Shown here one piece after another: positions 10,678 through 19,502 of a stretch of 64,000 nt of DNA (position 1 is the stretch's first letter; each line of letters opens with the position of its first letter). The notes beneath the pieces were generated by a model. That model did no database searches. It saw only the letters and a list, made by a program, of their open reading frames with translations, and was not told the DNA's origin. This DNA is from Nocardioides baekrokdamisoli. Lineage in GTDB: Bacteria; Actinomycetota; Actinomycetes; Propionibacteriales; Nocardioidaceae. The stretch spans positions 2,108,001 to 2,172,000 of the forward strand of contig NZ_AP019307.1 of the NCBI RefSeq assembly GCF_003945325.1, written 5' to 3'. The translations under genes were made by a program, and so were the position numbers.

Positions 10678-11430
10678 ATGACCCGCCGTCCCACGCCCGC
10701 CGTCTACCGCCGCCGGCGGCTCGTCGTTGCTCTGGGTGCCGTCGCCGTCGTGGTCCTGCTCGTCTGGCTCGCCATCGCTGCCGTGAGTGCGTTGACCGGC
10801 AGTCATTCGAACGCGGCCGCCCAGGCCTCTGCCAGTGTGAGCGCTTCCGCGGAGGCCGATGACACCCCGACGATCTCGGTGTCGTCGGTCCCTGCCGGCG
10901 GTCGCTGCGATGCCGGCGACATCGTACTCAGACCGGTCGCCGCCATGGCGCATGTCAACGGGCCGGTGGCCCTGACGGTTCAGGCCTTCACCAGGCAGAA
11001 CCCGGAGTGCACCTGGCGGGTGACCCACGGCAGCGTCCAGGCCACCATCAGCCTGGCCAGGACGCCATCGTTCTGGAGTACGGCCAATTGCCCGACTGCG
11101 GTCAAGGAGCAGACCGTGACCCTTCGTCAGGGGACTCCCATCACCCTCACCCTGGCCACCTGGGACGGGCAGGCATCGAGCCAAGCGGGCGGCTGCGGCC
11201 AACAGAACCCGTGGGCGAGGCCCGGCGTCTATCACGTGCAGGCCGCTGCCCTCGGAGGCAACCCGTCCTCGGCGACCCGGTTGACGATGGTCGCTCCTGG
11301 TGTTCCGTTGGTGCAGCCCGTGACGTCACCGACCGCGTCGCCGACGCCGACCGGCACGGGCAAGGCCAAGCCGAAGGGCACCGCGAAGCCGACCGGCTCG
11401 CCAACGCCGACGGCAGTCCAGACCTTCTAG
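10678..11430 (+). CDS. membrane-anchored extracytoplasmic protein of unknown function
   Basis: Not recognised as a named family. Residues 1-12 are basic (MTRRPTPAVYRRRR) and residues ~14-41 form one transmembrane segment or signal anchor. Residues ~45-65 are an Ala/Ser linker, then comes a ~150-residue beta-rich domain with paired cysteines (GRCDAGDIVLRPVA, PECTWRV, TANCPTAV, GGCGQQNPWARPGVYHV) suggesting disulfides outside the cell. The last ~45 residues are a Pro/Thr/Lys/Gly tail (SPTASPTPTGTGKAKPKG) like a wall-spanning segment. The general plan resembles DUF4232-type exported proteins, but the match is not firm. It lies between mutY and disA, converging on disA. Confidence 0.65.
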   Translation: MTRRPTPAVYRRRRLVVALGAVAVVVLLVWLAIAAVSALTGSHSNAAAQASASVSASAEADDTPTISVSSVPAGGRCDAGDIVLRPVAAMAHVNGPVALTVQAFTRQNPECTWRVTHGSVQATISLARTPSFWSTANCPTAVKEQTVTLRQGTPITLTLATWDGQASSQAGGCGQQNPWARPGVYHVQAAALGGNPSSATRLTMVAPGVPLVQPVTSPTASPTPTGTGKAKPKGTAKPTGSPTPTAVQTF

Positions 11431-11446
11431 CGGCCTGGCGTCATCC

Positions 11447-12529
11447 TCAGACGTAGCGCTCGAGGATCGTCGACTCGGCGAGTCGGCTGAGTCCCTCGCG
11501 TACCGAGCGGGCCCGCAGCTCGCCGACGCCGTCCACCAGCTGCAGGTCGTCGATTGACGCGCTCAGCAGCTTCTGGAGGGTTCCGAAGTGGTCGACGAGT
11601 CGGTCCACGACAGCACCCGGCAGACGCGGCACCTTCGCCAGCAGTCGGAACCCGCGCGGCGCGACTGCGCCGTCGAGCAACTCGGTGGTCGCCAGCCCCA
11701 TGATCTGGGCGATGTTGGTCGGGTCGACCAGCTCGGGACCCGAGAGTGCGTCCAGTTCATCGAGTACCTCGGTGGCGCCGCGCTTCTTGCGGGTACGCGG
11801 GAGGTAGTCCCGGATGATCAGCTCTCGTTCGGCGTCGACGCCGGTGATGAGTTCCTCGAGCTGCAGCGAGACCAGGCGTCCGTCAGTGCCGAGCTCGAGC
11901 ACGTAGTCCTCGACCTCGCGTGCGATGCGGGTGACCATCTCGAGCCGTTGGAGGACGACGGCGACGTCGCGGACCGTCACCAGGTCCTCGACCTCGAGTG
12001 CCGACAGGGTCGCCGCGACCTCGTCGAGACGCAGCTTGTAGCGCTCGAGGGTTGCGATCGCCTGGTTGGCGCGGGACAGGATCCGGCCGGAATCCTCGAG
12101 TACGTGACGCGTCTCGCCGACATAGGCAGCAATGATCTGCATCGACTGCGACACCGAGATGACCGGGAAGCCGGTCTGCTTGGCGACGCGGTCCGCGGTG
12201 CGGTGGCGGGTGCCGGTCTCGTCCGAAGGGATCGTGTGATCCGGCATCAGGTGGACGGCGGCGCGGACGATCTGGTTCTTGTTGGAGTCGACGATGATGG
12301 CGCCGTCCATCTTCGCGAGCTCGCGCAGACCAGTGGAGGTGAACGGCACGTCCAGTTCGAAGCCGCCGGTGGAGATGTCGTCCACCGTGGCGTCGCGACC
12401 CAGCACGACAAGCGCGCCAGTACGTCCGCGAAGGATGCGCTCGAAGGCGTCTCGCAGGGGGGTGCCCGGAGCGATCAACGCCAGCGTCTCGCGCAGGCGT
12501 ACCTGCTCCTCGGCCCGGTCCGTAACCAC
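11447..12529 (-). CDS. disA: DNA integrity scanning diadenylate cyclase DisA
   Basis: Makes cyclic di-AMP from two ATP and senses branched DNA. The 360-residue protein has the N-terminal DAC domain (residues ~10-150) with [18 protein letters not shown] and [19 protein letters not shown], whose Asp-Gly-Ala and Arg-His-Arg motifs form the active site, then a helical spine (about 150-290) and C-terminal helix-hairpin-helix motifs ([20 protein letters not shown], then [17 protein letters not shown]) for DNA binding. GTG start. It lies directly downstream of radA on the same strand, the conserved actinobacterial and Bacillus pairing; RadA is known to inhibit DisA in Bacillus. Confidence 0.97.
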   Translation of the reverse strand: MVTDRAEEQVRLRETLALIAPGTPLRDAFERILRGRTGALVVLGRDATVDDISTGGFELDVPFTSTGLRELAKMDGAIIVDSNKNQIVRAAVHLMPDHTIPSDETGTRHRTADRVAKQTGFPVISVSQSMQIIAAYVGETRHVLEDSGRILSRANQAIATLERYKLRLDEVAATLSALEVEDLVTVRDVAVVLQRLEMVTRIAREVEDYVLELGTDGRLVSLQLEELITGVDAERELIIRDYLPRTRKKRGATEVLDELDALSGPELVDPTNIAQIMGLATTELLDGAVAPRGFRLLAKVPRLPGAVVDRLVDHFGTLQKLLSASIDDLQLVDGVGELRARSVREGLSRLAESTILERYV

Positions 12530-12575
12530 GCCCGAAGTGTACGGGCACGATCAGGGCCGCGTCCCCAGAGTTTCC

Positions 12576-13943
12576 CTACTGTCGGAAGCGCAGTGCGTCG
12601 AGGACATCCGGCAGCGAGAACGCCTCAAGGATCTCCAGCCCGGGGCGCTTCTTCAGTGAGCTGTTGGTGTCGGCCGGAACGATGGCGTGCGTGAAGCCCA
12701 GTCGGGCTGCCTCATCCAGCCGCGCGTTGATGTCGCGTACGCGCCGCAACTGGCCGGCCAGGCCGAGCTCGCCGATCGCCACGACGCCTGTGGGGACCGC
12801 AACTTCGCTGAACGAGCTGGCGAGGGCGATGGCCACCGCCAGGTCGGCGGCCGGATCGAGGAGCCTCATCCCGCCGACGGTGGCTGCGAACACGTCGCGC
12901 GAACTGAGCCGCAGACGCCGATCGCGTTGCAGCACGGCCAGGATCAGCGCCAGGCGGGAGCTGTCGAGTCCGGAGGTGGCACGCCGCGGCTTCTCGGTCT
13001 CCTGAGCGGAGACGAGAGCCTGGACCTCGGCCACGAGTGGTCGACGCCCCTCCATCGTGACGGCCACGCACGTCCCTGATACAGGGATGGTCCGTGCCTC
13101 CAGGAACAAGCCGGTCGGGTCGGTGACGGGCACGATGCCGTCGGAGGACAGATCGAAGCACCCGACCTCATCCACCGGGCCGAACCTGTTCTTCATCGAG
13201 CGCACCATCCGCAGACGTGACTCGCGCGAACCCTCGAAGTTCAGCACGACGTCCACGATGTGCTCGAGCACGCGCGGGCCGGCGATCGAGCCGTCCTTGG
13301 TGACGTGACCGACGAGGATCGTGGTGATGTTGTGAGTCTTCGCGGTGCGTACGAGCGCGGCAGCGACCTCCTTCACCTGGCTGACTCCGCCGGGCACGCC
13401 GTCGGAGTCGCTGGTGCCGATCGTCTGCACGGAGTCGATCACCAGCAACGCGGGCTGCGTGTCCTCGATGTGGGTCAGCACCGCGCCGAGGTCAGTCTCG
13501 GCCGCCAGATAGAGCTCCGCCTCGACGGCACCGGTACGGTCCGCCCGCAGACGGACCTGCGAGGCCGACTCCTCGCCGCTCACATACAGCGTCCTGCGTC
13601 CTGATCGTGCGGTCTGGGCAGCCACCTCGAGCAGCAGGGTGGACTTGCCGACGCCGGGCTCGCCGGCCAGGAGAATGACTGCTCCGGGGACGAGGCCCCC
13701 GCCCAGGACCCGGTCGAGCTCGGACACCCCGCTCGATACGGACGTTGCGGCCTCCACAGCCACGTCACCGATCGGAACCGCCTTGGTCGTCACCGCTCCG
13801 GGCGCCACCCGCAGCGCCGGCGCACCGACCTCGGCGACCGATCCCCAGACCTGGCACTCGCCGCATCGGCCGACCCATTTGGCTGCTTCCCAGCCGCATT
13901 CGCCGCAGCGGAACATCGCTCTTGGACGCTTTGCGGTGGCCAT
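12576..13943 (-). CDS. radA: DNA repair protein RadA (Sms)
   Basis: RecA-like branch-migration ATPase in recombination. Order of domains: N-terminal C4 zinc finger (FRCGECGWEAAKWVGRCGEC, residues ~11-30), ATPase core with Walker A LAGEPGVGKSTLLLEV, Walker B PALLVIDSVQTI, the RadA-specific KNRFG motif in MKNRFGPVDEVG, and the C-terminal Lon-like domain (AVAIALASSFSEVAVPTGVV). The start is put at the ATG giving MATAKRPRAMFRC; an in-frame ATG three codons upstream is possible. Length about 455 residues is typical. A 46-bp gap separates it from disA, so they form one unit. Confidence 0.96.
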   Translation of the reverse strand: MATAKRPRAMFRCGECGWEAAKWVGRCGECQVWGSVAEVGAPALRVAPGAVTTKAVPIGDVAVEAATSVSSGVSELDRVLGGGLVPGAVILLAGEPGVGKSTLLLEVAAQTARSGRRTLYVSGEESASQVRLRADRTGAVEAELYLAAETDLGAVLTHIEDTQPALLVIDSVQTIGTSDSDGVPGGVSQVKEVAAALVRTAKTHNITTILVGHVTKDGSIAGPRVLEHIVDVVLNFEGSRESRLRMVRSMKNRFGPVDEVGCFDLSSDGIVPVTDPTGLFLEARTIPVSGTCVAVTMEGRRPLVAEVQALVSAQETEKPRRATSGLDSSRLALILAVLQRDRRLRLSSRDVFAATVGGMRLLDPAADLAVAIALASSFSEVAVPTGVVAIGELGLAGQLRRVRDINARLDEAARLGFTHAIVPADTNSSLKKRPGLEILEAFSLPDVLDALRFRQ

Positions 13944-14110
13944 GCGGATCACCGTACGACCCGCCCCTGACAGTTTCGCCGACCGGGCCCCGAAGCCTCA
14001 GAGCCTGTGCACTGGCCCGAACGCCGAAACCGACGCAGAATGGAAGTGCGGCGGGGGACGCTGCGCATCAGCGAGCACCGGCGCCGCCAGACTCTGAGGA
14101 GGGTGCTGTG

Positions 14111-14380
14111 GTGACGAGAACTCACGCGGTCGCCGGGCCAGGCCACCCGGCAGAACACCATCGGATCGCCTACTCCGTCGAGGCGATCGTCGGAATCGGT
14201 CTGGTCGTCGCAGGCGTCGCGGCGGCCGTCGCCGTCGTCGGATTCTTCACCGGCAGTTGGTTGCTCGGCTCCTTCGGGTTCCCGGCCCTGATGATCCTGG
14301 TCGTGCTCTACGCGATCTGGACGGTTGGTCGTGGCGCCAGGCACGAGGACTCGGACAAGGAACTGCACGACATCGAGTAG
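14111..14380 (+). CDS. small two-helix membrane protein
   Basis: An 89-residue protein, not recognised. After a polar N-terminus rich in histidine (VAGPGHPAEHHRIAYSV) it has two hydrophobic helices, VGIGLVVAGVAAAVAVVGFF (about 37-56) and FGFPALMILVVLYAIW (about 62-78), and an acidic tail (HEDSDKELHDIE). Start chosen at GTG 14111 because GAGGAGGG at 14096-14103 is well placed; GTG 14108 is an equal alternative. It ends three bases before the convergent methyltransferase. The region 13944-14095 upstream, divergent from radA, shows no other feature. Confidence 0.6.
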   Translation: MTRTHAVAGPGHPAEHHRIAYSVEAIVGIGLVVAGVAAAVAVVGFFTGSWLLGSFGFPALMILVVLYAIWTVGRGARHEDSDKELHDIE

Positions 14381-14383
14381 CGC

Positions 14384-15178
14384 TCAGAACCGCTTCCACC
14401 ACAGATTGACGGCGTAGTCGACCGCCAGCCCGGGGTGGTCGACCAGAGCGGCTTCTGCGACGGTCGGGGGGAGTTCCAGGCGTACGACCGCCTCCAGATC
14501 CTCACGCGACTCGAAGCGCCATCCCATGTCGACCTGCTCACGTGCCCAGCCGCGCTCCGCCCAGAACGACTCGACCGCGGCCGCGTCGACCGTGGGGAAG
14601 CCCTCGGCGAACCATCGCCCGAAGGTCGACCGGGTCGGATCGTTGTCGATGATCAGGGCGGTGCCGCCGGGGGCGATCACCCGGTCGAGTTCAGTCAGCC
14701 CGGGTTCGCTGCCGGGGCCGAAGAAGTACGCCCACCGTGCGTGCACGACGTCGACCGACGCGTCGGCGAGCGGGAGTTGCTCGGCCAGTCCTTCGATGAC
14801 GTCGACGGACGCGAGTCGGCGCGTACGCCGTCGGGCGAGGGCGACCAGATCAGGATTGGGCTCGACACCGACGACCGACCGAGCGGTCGAGGCGAACAGG
14901 GGCAGATGGAACCCGGTGCCGCAGCCGAGGTCGAGGACGTCCCGATCAGCCCAGGAGGCGATCGACGACATCGCCGCCCAGAGGGCTCCGTCCGGATCGG
15001 CCGCGCGGTTCTCGATCTCGTACGTCCCGGGGTGATCCCAGATGTTGGGAGAGCGCCGCGGCTGAAAGGCTTCGATCCGCCTCCCAGCGGCTACCGAACG
15101 CGACTCGACCGGTGCGCTGTCTGCGTCGCCGTCGCTCGGCAGGCCACCAGCCTGCCTTCGCGCCGGACTCCTTGACAT
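14384..15178 (-). CDS. class I SAM-dependent methyltransferase
   Basis: The core is clear: VLDLGCGTGFHLPLFASTAR (motif I, SAM binding), VVGVEPNPDLVALARRR (motif II acidic residue), VIEGLAEQLPLADASVDVVH (motif III) and ELDRVIAPGGTALIID (post motifs). It belongs to the Methyltransf_11/25 type; the substrate cannot be told. The C-terminal ~70 residues include AVNLWWKRF. The N-terminal ~40 codons (15067-15178) are encoded by a long inverted-repeat element, and the chosen ATG at 15178 lies inside that element; recognisable protein starts only at FQPRRSPNIWDHPGTYE. The frame stays open to 15310, overlapping the next gene, so the true start is uncertain. Confidence 0.75.
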   Translation of the reverse strand: MSRSPARRQAGGLPSDGDADSAPVESRSVAAGRRIEAFQPRRSPNIWDHPGTYEIENRAADPDGALWAAMSSIASWADRDVLDLGCGTGFHLPLFASTARSVVGVEPNPDLVALARRRTRRLASVDVIEGLAEQLPLADASVDVVHARWAYFFGPGSEPGLTELDRVIAPGGTALIIDNDPTRSTFGRWFAEGFPTVDAAAVESFWAERGWAREQVDMGWRFESREDLEAVVRLELPPTVAEAALVDHPGLAVDYAVNLWWKRF

Positions 15179-15228
15179 CACACCACTCGAGTCTCGCTCG
15201 GCACGCCGCTGGGAGGCGGATCGAAGCC
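15067..15228. repeat. 162-bp long inverted-repeat element
   Basis: The ends are a perfect 24-bp inverted repeat (15067-15090 starting GGCTTCGATCCGCC and its complement 15205-15228). Inner segments also pair imperfectly (GCGACTCGACCGGTG with CACCACTCGAGTCTCGC), and a small hairpin GGCAGGC-CACCA-GCCTGCC sits near the centre. Length and plan match the 161-bp unit at 797-957, and short stretches are shared (GATCCG near the tips; CTGCCTTCG and CACACC in the interior). It separates two minus-strand genes and runs into the 5' end of the methyltransferase. Confidence 0.8.
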
Positions 15229-15234
15229 GAGAGG

Positions 15235-15894
15235 TCAGATGCGCACCAGGCCGTCGGGCGTACGGAACTGCGCAGCCACGAGTCCCGGGGTGCCGTGCTC
15301 GGCAGTCCACTGGATCTTGACGTCCTCAGCGGGCTGGCCGGTGTAGTAGTCGATGCGCTCGTCGAGCTCGTCGCCCATGAAGTCGCGTACGCGCTGCGGG
15401 TCACCGGAGATCTCGAGGGCTTCCAGGGTGATGTCGGAGCCGGCGTTGCCCGGGTGCATCTCGAACGGGGAAACCCAGTGCAGGAAGTACGGCAACTGCG
15501 GGTCGGCGATCAGGTCGTTGATGCCGATCTGCTTCCACTCAAGCAGCGAACCATCAGGCAGTTTGCGGCTGGCGTCCACCGCCTTGCGCCCCAGGCGCTC
15601 CTCCTGCTTCTGCATGTTGCCGGTCGCCAGGACCCACGCCATCCAGCCGCCGCCGAGTGCCGTGCGGGCCTTCACTGCCTGGCCGAAGGGCGCCTTGTCC
15701 GAGGCCGGGTGCTCCAGCGCCGCCACGACTTCGAGATAGAGACCGCCGCGCAGAGGCAGGATCTTGTTCTCGGTCCCGAAGCGCGGGTGAATGCCGCCAT
15801 CCTGGAACGGCATCCCGAGGAGATCCCCGAGCCGCTTGGCCGTCTTGTCCAGACCGTCAGGTCCGGCCGCGTACGAGATGTGGTCCAGTCGCAT
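15235..15894 (-). CDS. glyoxalase-like (VOC superfamily) protein
   Basis: A 219-residue protein of the glyoxalase-like family. It starts MRLDHISYAAGPDGLDKTAK with a metal-ligand type His at residue 4, followed by LGDLLGMPFQDGGIHPRFGT and LPLRGGLYLEVVAALE, the paired beta-alpha-beta-beta-beta units of the VOC fold. LPYFLHWVSPFEMHPG near residue 138 probably supplies the second half of the active site. Similar proteins occur widely in actinobacteria without assigned substrates. It is divergent from the dehydrogenase gene at 16017 across a 122-bp region that contains a 22-bp palindrome. Confidence 0.8.
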   Translation of the reverse strand: MRLDHISYAAGPDGLDKTAKRLGDLLGMPFQDGGIHPRFGTENKILPLRGGLYLEVVAALEHPASDKAPFGQAVKARTALGGGWMAWVLATGNMQKQEERLGRKAVDASRKLPDGSLLEWKQIGINDLIADPQLPYFLHWVSPFEMHPGNAGSDITLEALEISGDPQRVRDFMGDELDERIDYYTGQPAEDVKIQWTAEHGTPGLVAAQFRTPDGLVRI

Positions 15895-15940
15895 AACTGA
15901 TTCTGAACATGTCCCGTTTCCGGGCGTGCACGGGGGTCAC

Positions 15941-15962
15941 AGTGTCTCGACATCGAGACACT
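15941..15962. promoter_or_regulatory. operator-like perfect palindrome in a divergent promoter region
   Basis: AGTGTCTCGA (15941-15950), a two-base CA spacer, and TCGAGACACT (15953-15962) make a perfect 10-bp dyad. It lies 47 bases upstream of the glyoxalase-like start and 54 bases upstream of the dehydrogenase start. Dyads of this length typically bind TetR- or MarR-type repressors. TTTT follows on the plus strand, so a terminator reading is possible, but no plus-strand gene precedes it. No regulator gene adjoins. Confidence 0.6.
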
Positions 15963-16016
15963 TTTGGATGCCACGTCGTCCCGCTGAACGGCTCCCCGTG
16001 AGTAACATCCGAGACC

Positions 16017-17294
16017 ATGTGCGAGACCGCGTTCACCGTCGATGCCTCCCGAGTTACGTTCGGTGCGGGTGCGCTGGCCGAGGTCGGTCCGCGGATGGCG
16101 GCACACGTACGCGCCGGCGCGCGGGTCGCGCTGATGACCGATCCCGTCGTGGCGGCCCACGCCTGGCCCGGTGAGGTGGCCGCCTCGTTGCGCGACGCCG
16201 GTTTTGACGTCGTCACCTATGACGCCGTCGGCGTCGAGCCGACCGACGAGTCCGTGCTTGACGCAGTGGCCTGGGCTCGCGAGACGCGACCGGACGCGTA
16301 CGTGTCGGTCGGCGGCGGTTCGGTGATCGACACCGCGAAGATCGCCGATCTGCTCGCCAGCCAACCGGGCGAACTCGCGGACTACGTGAACGTACCGCTC
16401 GGCGGCGGCAGAGCCGTCGCCGCACCCATCCGGCCCCACATTGCCTGCCCCACCACCAGCGGCACCGGCTCCGAGGTCACCGGGATCGCGATCTTCGATC
16501 TGTTGAGCAAGCACGCCAAGACCGGCATGTCCTCGCCCCGACTTCGTCCGACCGAGGCGGTCATCGATCCGCGGGTCACTGCGACCCTGCCTCCGGCGGT
16601 CGTCGCCGCGAGCGGTCTGGATGTGCTCTGCCACGCGGTCGAGTCCCTGACGGCCCGTCCGTACACGTCGCGGCCGGCGCCGTCGCCGGTGACCGCGCGG
16701 CTGGCAAGCCAGGGTGCGAACCCGTGGAGTGATGTCGGTGCCGAACAGGCCCTGCGGGTCATCGGCGCCAACCTCCGGGACGCCGTGGCCGGGGACGAGT
16801 ACGCGCGACACCAGATGATGTGGGCCGCGACTCTCGCCGGGATCGCATTCGGCAACGCGGGCGTGCACGTCCCGCACGCGATGGCGTACGCCGTCGCCGG
16901 TCGGGTGCGGGACTACTGCCCCGAGGGCTACCCGCAGGGCGCGCCGCTGGTGCCGCACGGGTTCGCGGTGGCCGTCAATGCTCCCGCGGTCTTCAGAGCC
17001 ACGGCTCACACATCGCCTGTCCGTCATCTGGCTGCAGCGGAGGCGCTTGGCGCTGCCGACATGGCGACTGTGGGGCCGGACGAAGTCGGCGAGGCGCTGG
17101 CCGCGGCCGTCACCGATCTGATGCGCGACATCGGGGCGCCGAATGGGCTGGTCGGTGTCGGCTACACCGAGGCGGACATCCCGGCTCTGGTCGAGGGCTC
17201 CGCCCCGCAGCGGCGCCTGCTCGACAACGCCCCGCTGTCGGTCGGCGAACCCGAGTTGGCCGAGTATTTCCGGGCCGCACTGAGTTGTTGGTAG
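16017..17294 (+). CDS. iron-containing alcohol dehydrogenase, hydroxyacid-oxoacid transhydrogenase type
   Basis: A 425-residue member of the type III metal-dependent alcohol dehydrogenase superfamily. It has the GAGALAEVG start, the nucleotide-binding SVGGGSVIDTAKIADLL, the family signature PTTSGTGSEVTGIAIF, and metal-ligand histidines in VLCHAVESLT and GNAGVHVPHAMAYAV with GVHVPH. The closest recognised subgroup is hydroxyacid-oxoacid transhydrogenase (ADHFE1-like), judged by YCPEGYPQGAPLVPHGFAVA and GANPWSDVGAEQAL. That enzyme oxidises 4-hydroxybutyrate while reducing 2-oxoglutarate without free NAD. It is followed ten bases later by a thioesterase, probably in one transcript. Confidence 0.85.
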   Translation: MCETAFTVDASRVTFGAGALAEVGPRMAAHVRAGARVALMTDPVVAAHAWPGEVAASLRDAGFDVVTYDAVGVEPTDESVLDAVAWARETRPDAYVSVGGGSVIDTAKIADLLASQPGELADYVNVPLGGGRAVAAPIRPHIACPTTSGTGSEVTGIAIFDLLSKHAKTGMSSPRLRPTEAVIDPRVTATLPPAVVAASGLDVLCHAVESLTARPYTSRPAPSPVTARLASQGANPWSDVGAEQALRVIGANLRDAVAGDEYARHQMMWAATLAGIAFGNAGVHVPHAMAYAVAGRVRDYCPEGYPQGAPLVPHGFAVAVNAPAVFRATAHTSPVRHLAAAEALGAADMATVGPDEVGEALAAAVTDLMRDIGAPNGLVGVGYTEADIPALVEGSAPQRRLLDNAPLSVGEPELAEYFRAALSCW

Positions 17295-17304
17295 GAGTGA
17301 ATTC

Positions 17305-17730
17305 GTGACCCGACCGAGCATCGAGGACTACCCGTACGTCATTGACATCACCACACGGTGGATGGACAACGACGTCTACGGGCATGTCAACAACGTCACC
17401 TACTACTCCTACTTCGACACCGCCGCGAACACCTTCCTGATCGAGCGAGGCGGCCTCGACATCCACGGCGCCGACGTGATCGGGCTGATCGTGGAGTCCG
17501 CCTGCAGCTATCACGCTCCGGTGGCGTTCCCCGACCAGCTCCGTGCGGGCGTACGCGTCGACAAACTCGGCAACCGCGCGGTCACCTACGGGATCGGGAT
17601 CTTCGCCGAGGGCTCCGACGAAGCCGTCGCCAACGGCCACTTCGTCCATGTGTTCGTGGAGCGGGAGTCCCGCACCTCGACTGCGATCCCGGCCCGGATC
17701 CGGGCCGCGCTGGAGACGATCGTCCGCTAG
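17305..17730 (+). CDS. acyl-CoA thioesterase (hotdog fold, 4HBT type)
   Basis: A 141-residue single-domain hotdog thioesterase. The catalytic segment WMDNDVYGHVNNVTYYSYFD, at about residues 19-38, has the Asp and the HVNN signature of the 4-hydroxybenzoyl-CoA thioesterase family. Start GTG 17305 has AGGAG at 17293-17297. It follows the dehydrogenase with no promoter space, suggesting a shared function in acyl-CoA or hydroxyacid metabolism; the exact acyl substrate cannot be read. Its stop overlaps the end of the convergent cysteine-rich gene by four bases. Confidence 0.88.
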   Translation: MTRPSIEDYPYVIDITTRWMDNDVYGHVNNVTYYSYFDTAANTFLIERGGLDIHGADVIGLIVESACSYHAPVAFPDQLRAGVRVDKLGNRAVTYGIGIFAEGSDEAVANGHFVHVFVERESRTSTAIPARIRAALETIVR

Positions 17731-18494
17731 TCGGCAGCGAGTGAGGCCGGGTGGATCGCCAGTCGGCTGCCGGAGCGTACGTGCTCGTCGCAGTGCTGGA
17801 CGAGTTCCTCGTACGCACCGGCACCGATCATCGCGATCAGCTCCGCGCGATGTGTCAGGTAGACCGGCGACGGCGCGATGTGCGCCTCGGTGTTGGCGGT
17901 GCAGTACCAGTCGAAGTCGTGACCTCCGGCGCCCCACCCAGCCCGCTCGTACTCGGTGATCGTCACCTCGAGGTACGAGGTCTCGTCCGCCCGCTCGACG
18001 GTCCGGAACGCGCGGCGCAGCGGCAGCTGCCAGCACACATCCGGCTTGGTCTCGACGTGACTCACCCCGAGTGATCCCGCGAGGACGTGGAGCGCGCAAC
18101 CCGCGCCGCCCGCGAACCCGGGCCGGTTCGCGAACACGCAGCCCTGTTCGCCGTCGACCTCGTGCGTCCGGGTCTTCCGTTCGCCCTCGTCGTCGAGCTC
18201 GATCCAGTCGCCCTTCTTGACCTTCCGGCCCGGGTGGAACTGCCAGTTCTCCGGGGTGAGTTGCGCGACGAAACCGGCGGTCCGGGCCTCGTCCTCCTTG
18301 CCGGCGAAGTGCGCACCGAGGGTGCAGCAGCCCACGCTCGGCGAGGTCGCATAGATGCCGCGGCAGCCCGACCCGAAGATGCAGGTGTACGAGGACGTCA
18401 GCCACGTCAGATCCGCGCGTATGACCTCGCCCTCGTCATCGGGATTCGGGAACTCGAGCCACGCGCGGGGGAAGGGCAACAACACCTCGGGCAT
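17727..18494 (-). CDS. cysteine-rich conserved protein of unknown function
   Basis: A 255-residue cytosolic protein, not assigned with confidence. Near residue 37 it has [20 protein letters not shown] followed by CCTLGAHF, a C-x5-C...CC pattern that resembles the CxxCxxCC zinc/iron-sulfur proteins (YkgJ and DUF3109 types). Further conserved-looking cysteines follow in [21 protein letters not shown] and [14 protein letters not shown], with WYCTAN and VQHCDEH towards the C-terminus. Such a set suggests a bound metal or cluster. ATG 18494 ([12 protein letters not shown]) is preferred over an ATG seven codons upstream. It is divergent from ppx with a 62-bp gap. Confidence 0.7.
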   Translation of the reverse strand: MPEVLLPFPRAWLEFPNPDDEGEVIRADLTWLTSSYTCIFGSGCRGIYATSPSVGCCTLGAHFAGKEDEARTAGFVAQLTPENWQFHPGRKVKKGDWIELDDEGERKTRTHEVDGEQGCVFANRPGFAGGAGCALHVLAGSLGVSHVETKPDVCWQLPLRRAFRTVERADETSYLEVTITEYERAGWGAGGHDFDWYCTANTEAHIAPSPVYLTHRAELIAMIGAGAYEELVQHCDEHVRSGSRLAIHPASLAAD

Positions 18495-18556
18495 CCCCGA
18501 AGCGTACGGCTGCATCGCGTTTCATGGCGGAAGGCGCGTGCCGGTACCGTGGAGCC

Positions 18557-19489
18557 ATGCGTCTGAGCGTCCTGGACATCGGTTCGAACACGGGGCATCT
18601 GCTCGTGGTCGACGCTCATGACGGTGCCGCGCCGCTGCCGGCGTACTCCTACAAGGAGCCGCTGCGGCTTGCCGAACACCTGGGCGACGACGGTGCCGTG
18701 ACCCGCGAGGGGATCGACAAGCTGATCAGCTTCGTTCGCGCAGCCGTCGTCGTCGCCGACGACAAGGGCTGCGCGGACATGCTCGCGTTCGCGACCAGCG
18801 CCGTACGCGATGCGGTCAACAGCGACGACGTGCTCGCCGAGGTCAAGGCGGAGACCGGTGTCGACCTCGAGATCCTGCCCGGCGAGGACGAGGCGCGGCT
18901 GACCTTCCTGGCCGTACGTCGTTGGTTCGGCTGGTCGGCCGGACGCCTCGCCGTCTTCGACATCGGCGGAGGGTCGCTGGAGATCGCCGGCGGTTCGGAC
19001 GAGGCGCCCGATGTCGCGTGGTCGTTGCCGGTCGGCGCGGCCCGGCTGGCGCGGCAGTATTTCGCCGACGGCGCCACCCAGGAGGCCGTACGCAGCATGC
19101 GCCGCGAGTTGCGGGCGACGCTGGCCACCGACGCCGGGAAGTTGCTGCGCTACGGCGCACCTGACCGGGCCGTGGCCACCTCGAAGACGTTCCGGAGCAT
19201 CGCCCGCATCTGTGGGGCGGCACCGTCGGACGAGGGCATCTGGGTACGGCGTTCGATCCCGCTGGCGGAGCTGCGTACCTGGATCCCGAAGCTCGTCGAG
19301 ATGTCCAACAGCGAGATCGCTGAATTGCCCGGCGTGAGCCCCGATCGGGCGCACCAGATCCTCCCCGGTGCGATCGTCGCGGAGGCGATCCTCGACATCT
19401 TCGCCCTCGACGAACTCGAGATCTGCCCGTGGGCCCTTCGCGAGGGCGTGATCCTCGCCCGGCTGGACTTCCTGGGCGCGGACGACTGA
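18557..19489 (+). CDS. ppx: exopolyphosphatase / guanosine pentaphosphatase family protein
   Basis: Ppx/GppA family of the ASKHA fold, which hydrolyses polyphosphate or pppGpp. The start [20 protein letters not shown] carries the phosphate-1 motif, [19 protein letters not shown] near residue 134 is the phosphate-2 motif, and [10 protein letters not shown] near residue 76 and [13 protein letters not shown] near residue 107 are family hallmarks. At 310 residues it is the short actinobacterial form (like Rv0496) lacking the HD domain of E. coli Ppx. Start ATG 18557 fits the family start; an earlier ATG at 18524 would add eleven non-conserved residues. It precedes the isomerase and proC region as in Mycobacterium. 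Confidence 0.92.
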   Translation: MRLSVLDIGSNTGHLLVVDAHDGAAPLPAYSYKEPLRLAEHLGDDGAVTREGIDKLISFVRAAVVVADDKGCADMLAFATSAVRDAVNSDDVLAEVKAETGVDLEILPGEDEARLTFLAVRRWFGWSAGRLAVFDIGGGSLEIAGGSDEAPDVAWSLPVGAARLARQYFADGATQEAVRSMRRELRATLATDAGKLLRYGAPDRAVATSKTFRSIARICGAAPSDEGIWVRRSIPLAELRTWIPKLVEMSNSEIAELPGVSPDRAHQILPGAIVAEAILDIFALDELEICPWALREGVILARLDFLGADD

Positions 19490-19502
19490 TGGGGAGGGGC
19501 TG

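Noticed and set aside
13745..14110. N-terminal extension of the small membrane protein at 14111
   Set aside because: The upstream frame overlaps radA antisense and is Arg/Pro-rich with no protein-like pattern; a good ribosome-binding site lies at 14096-14103.
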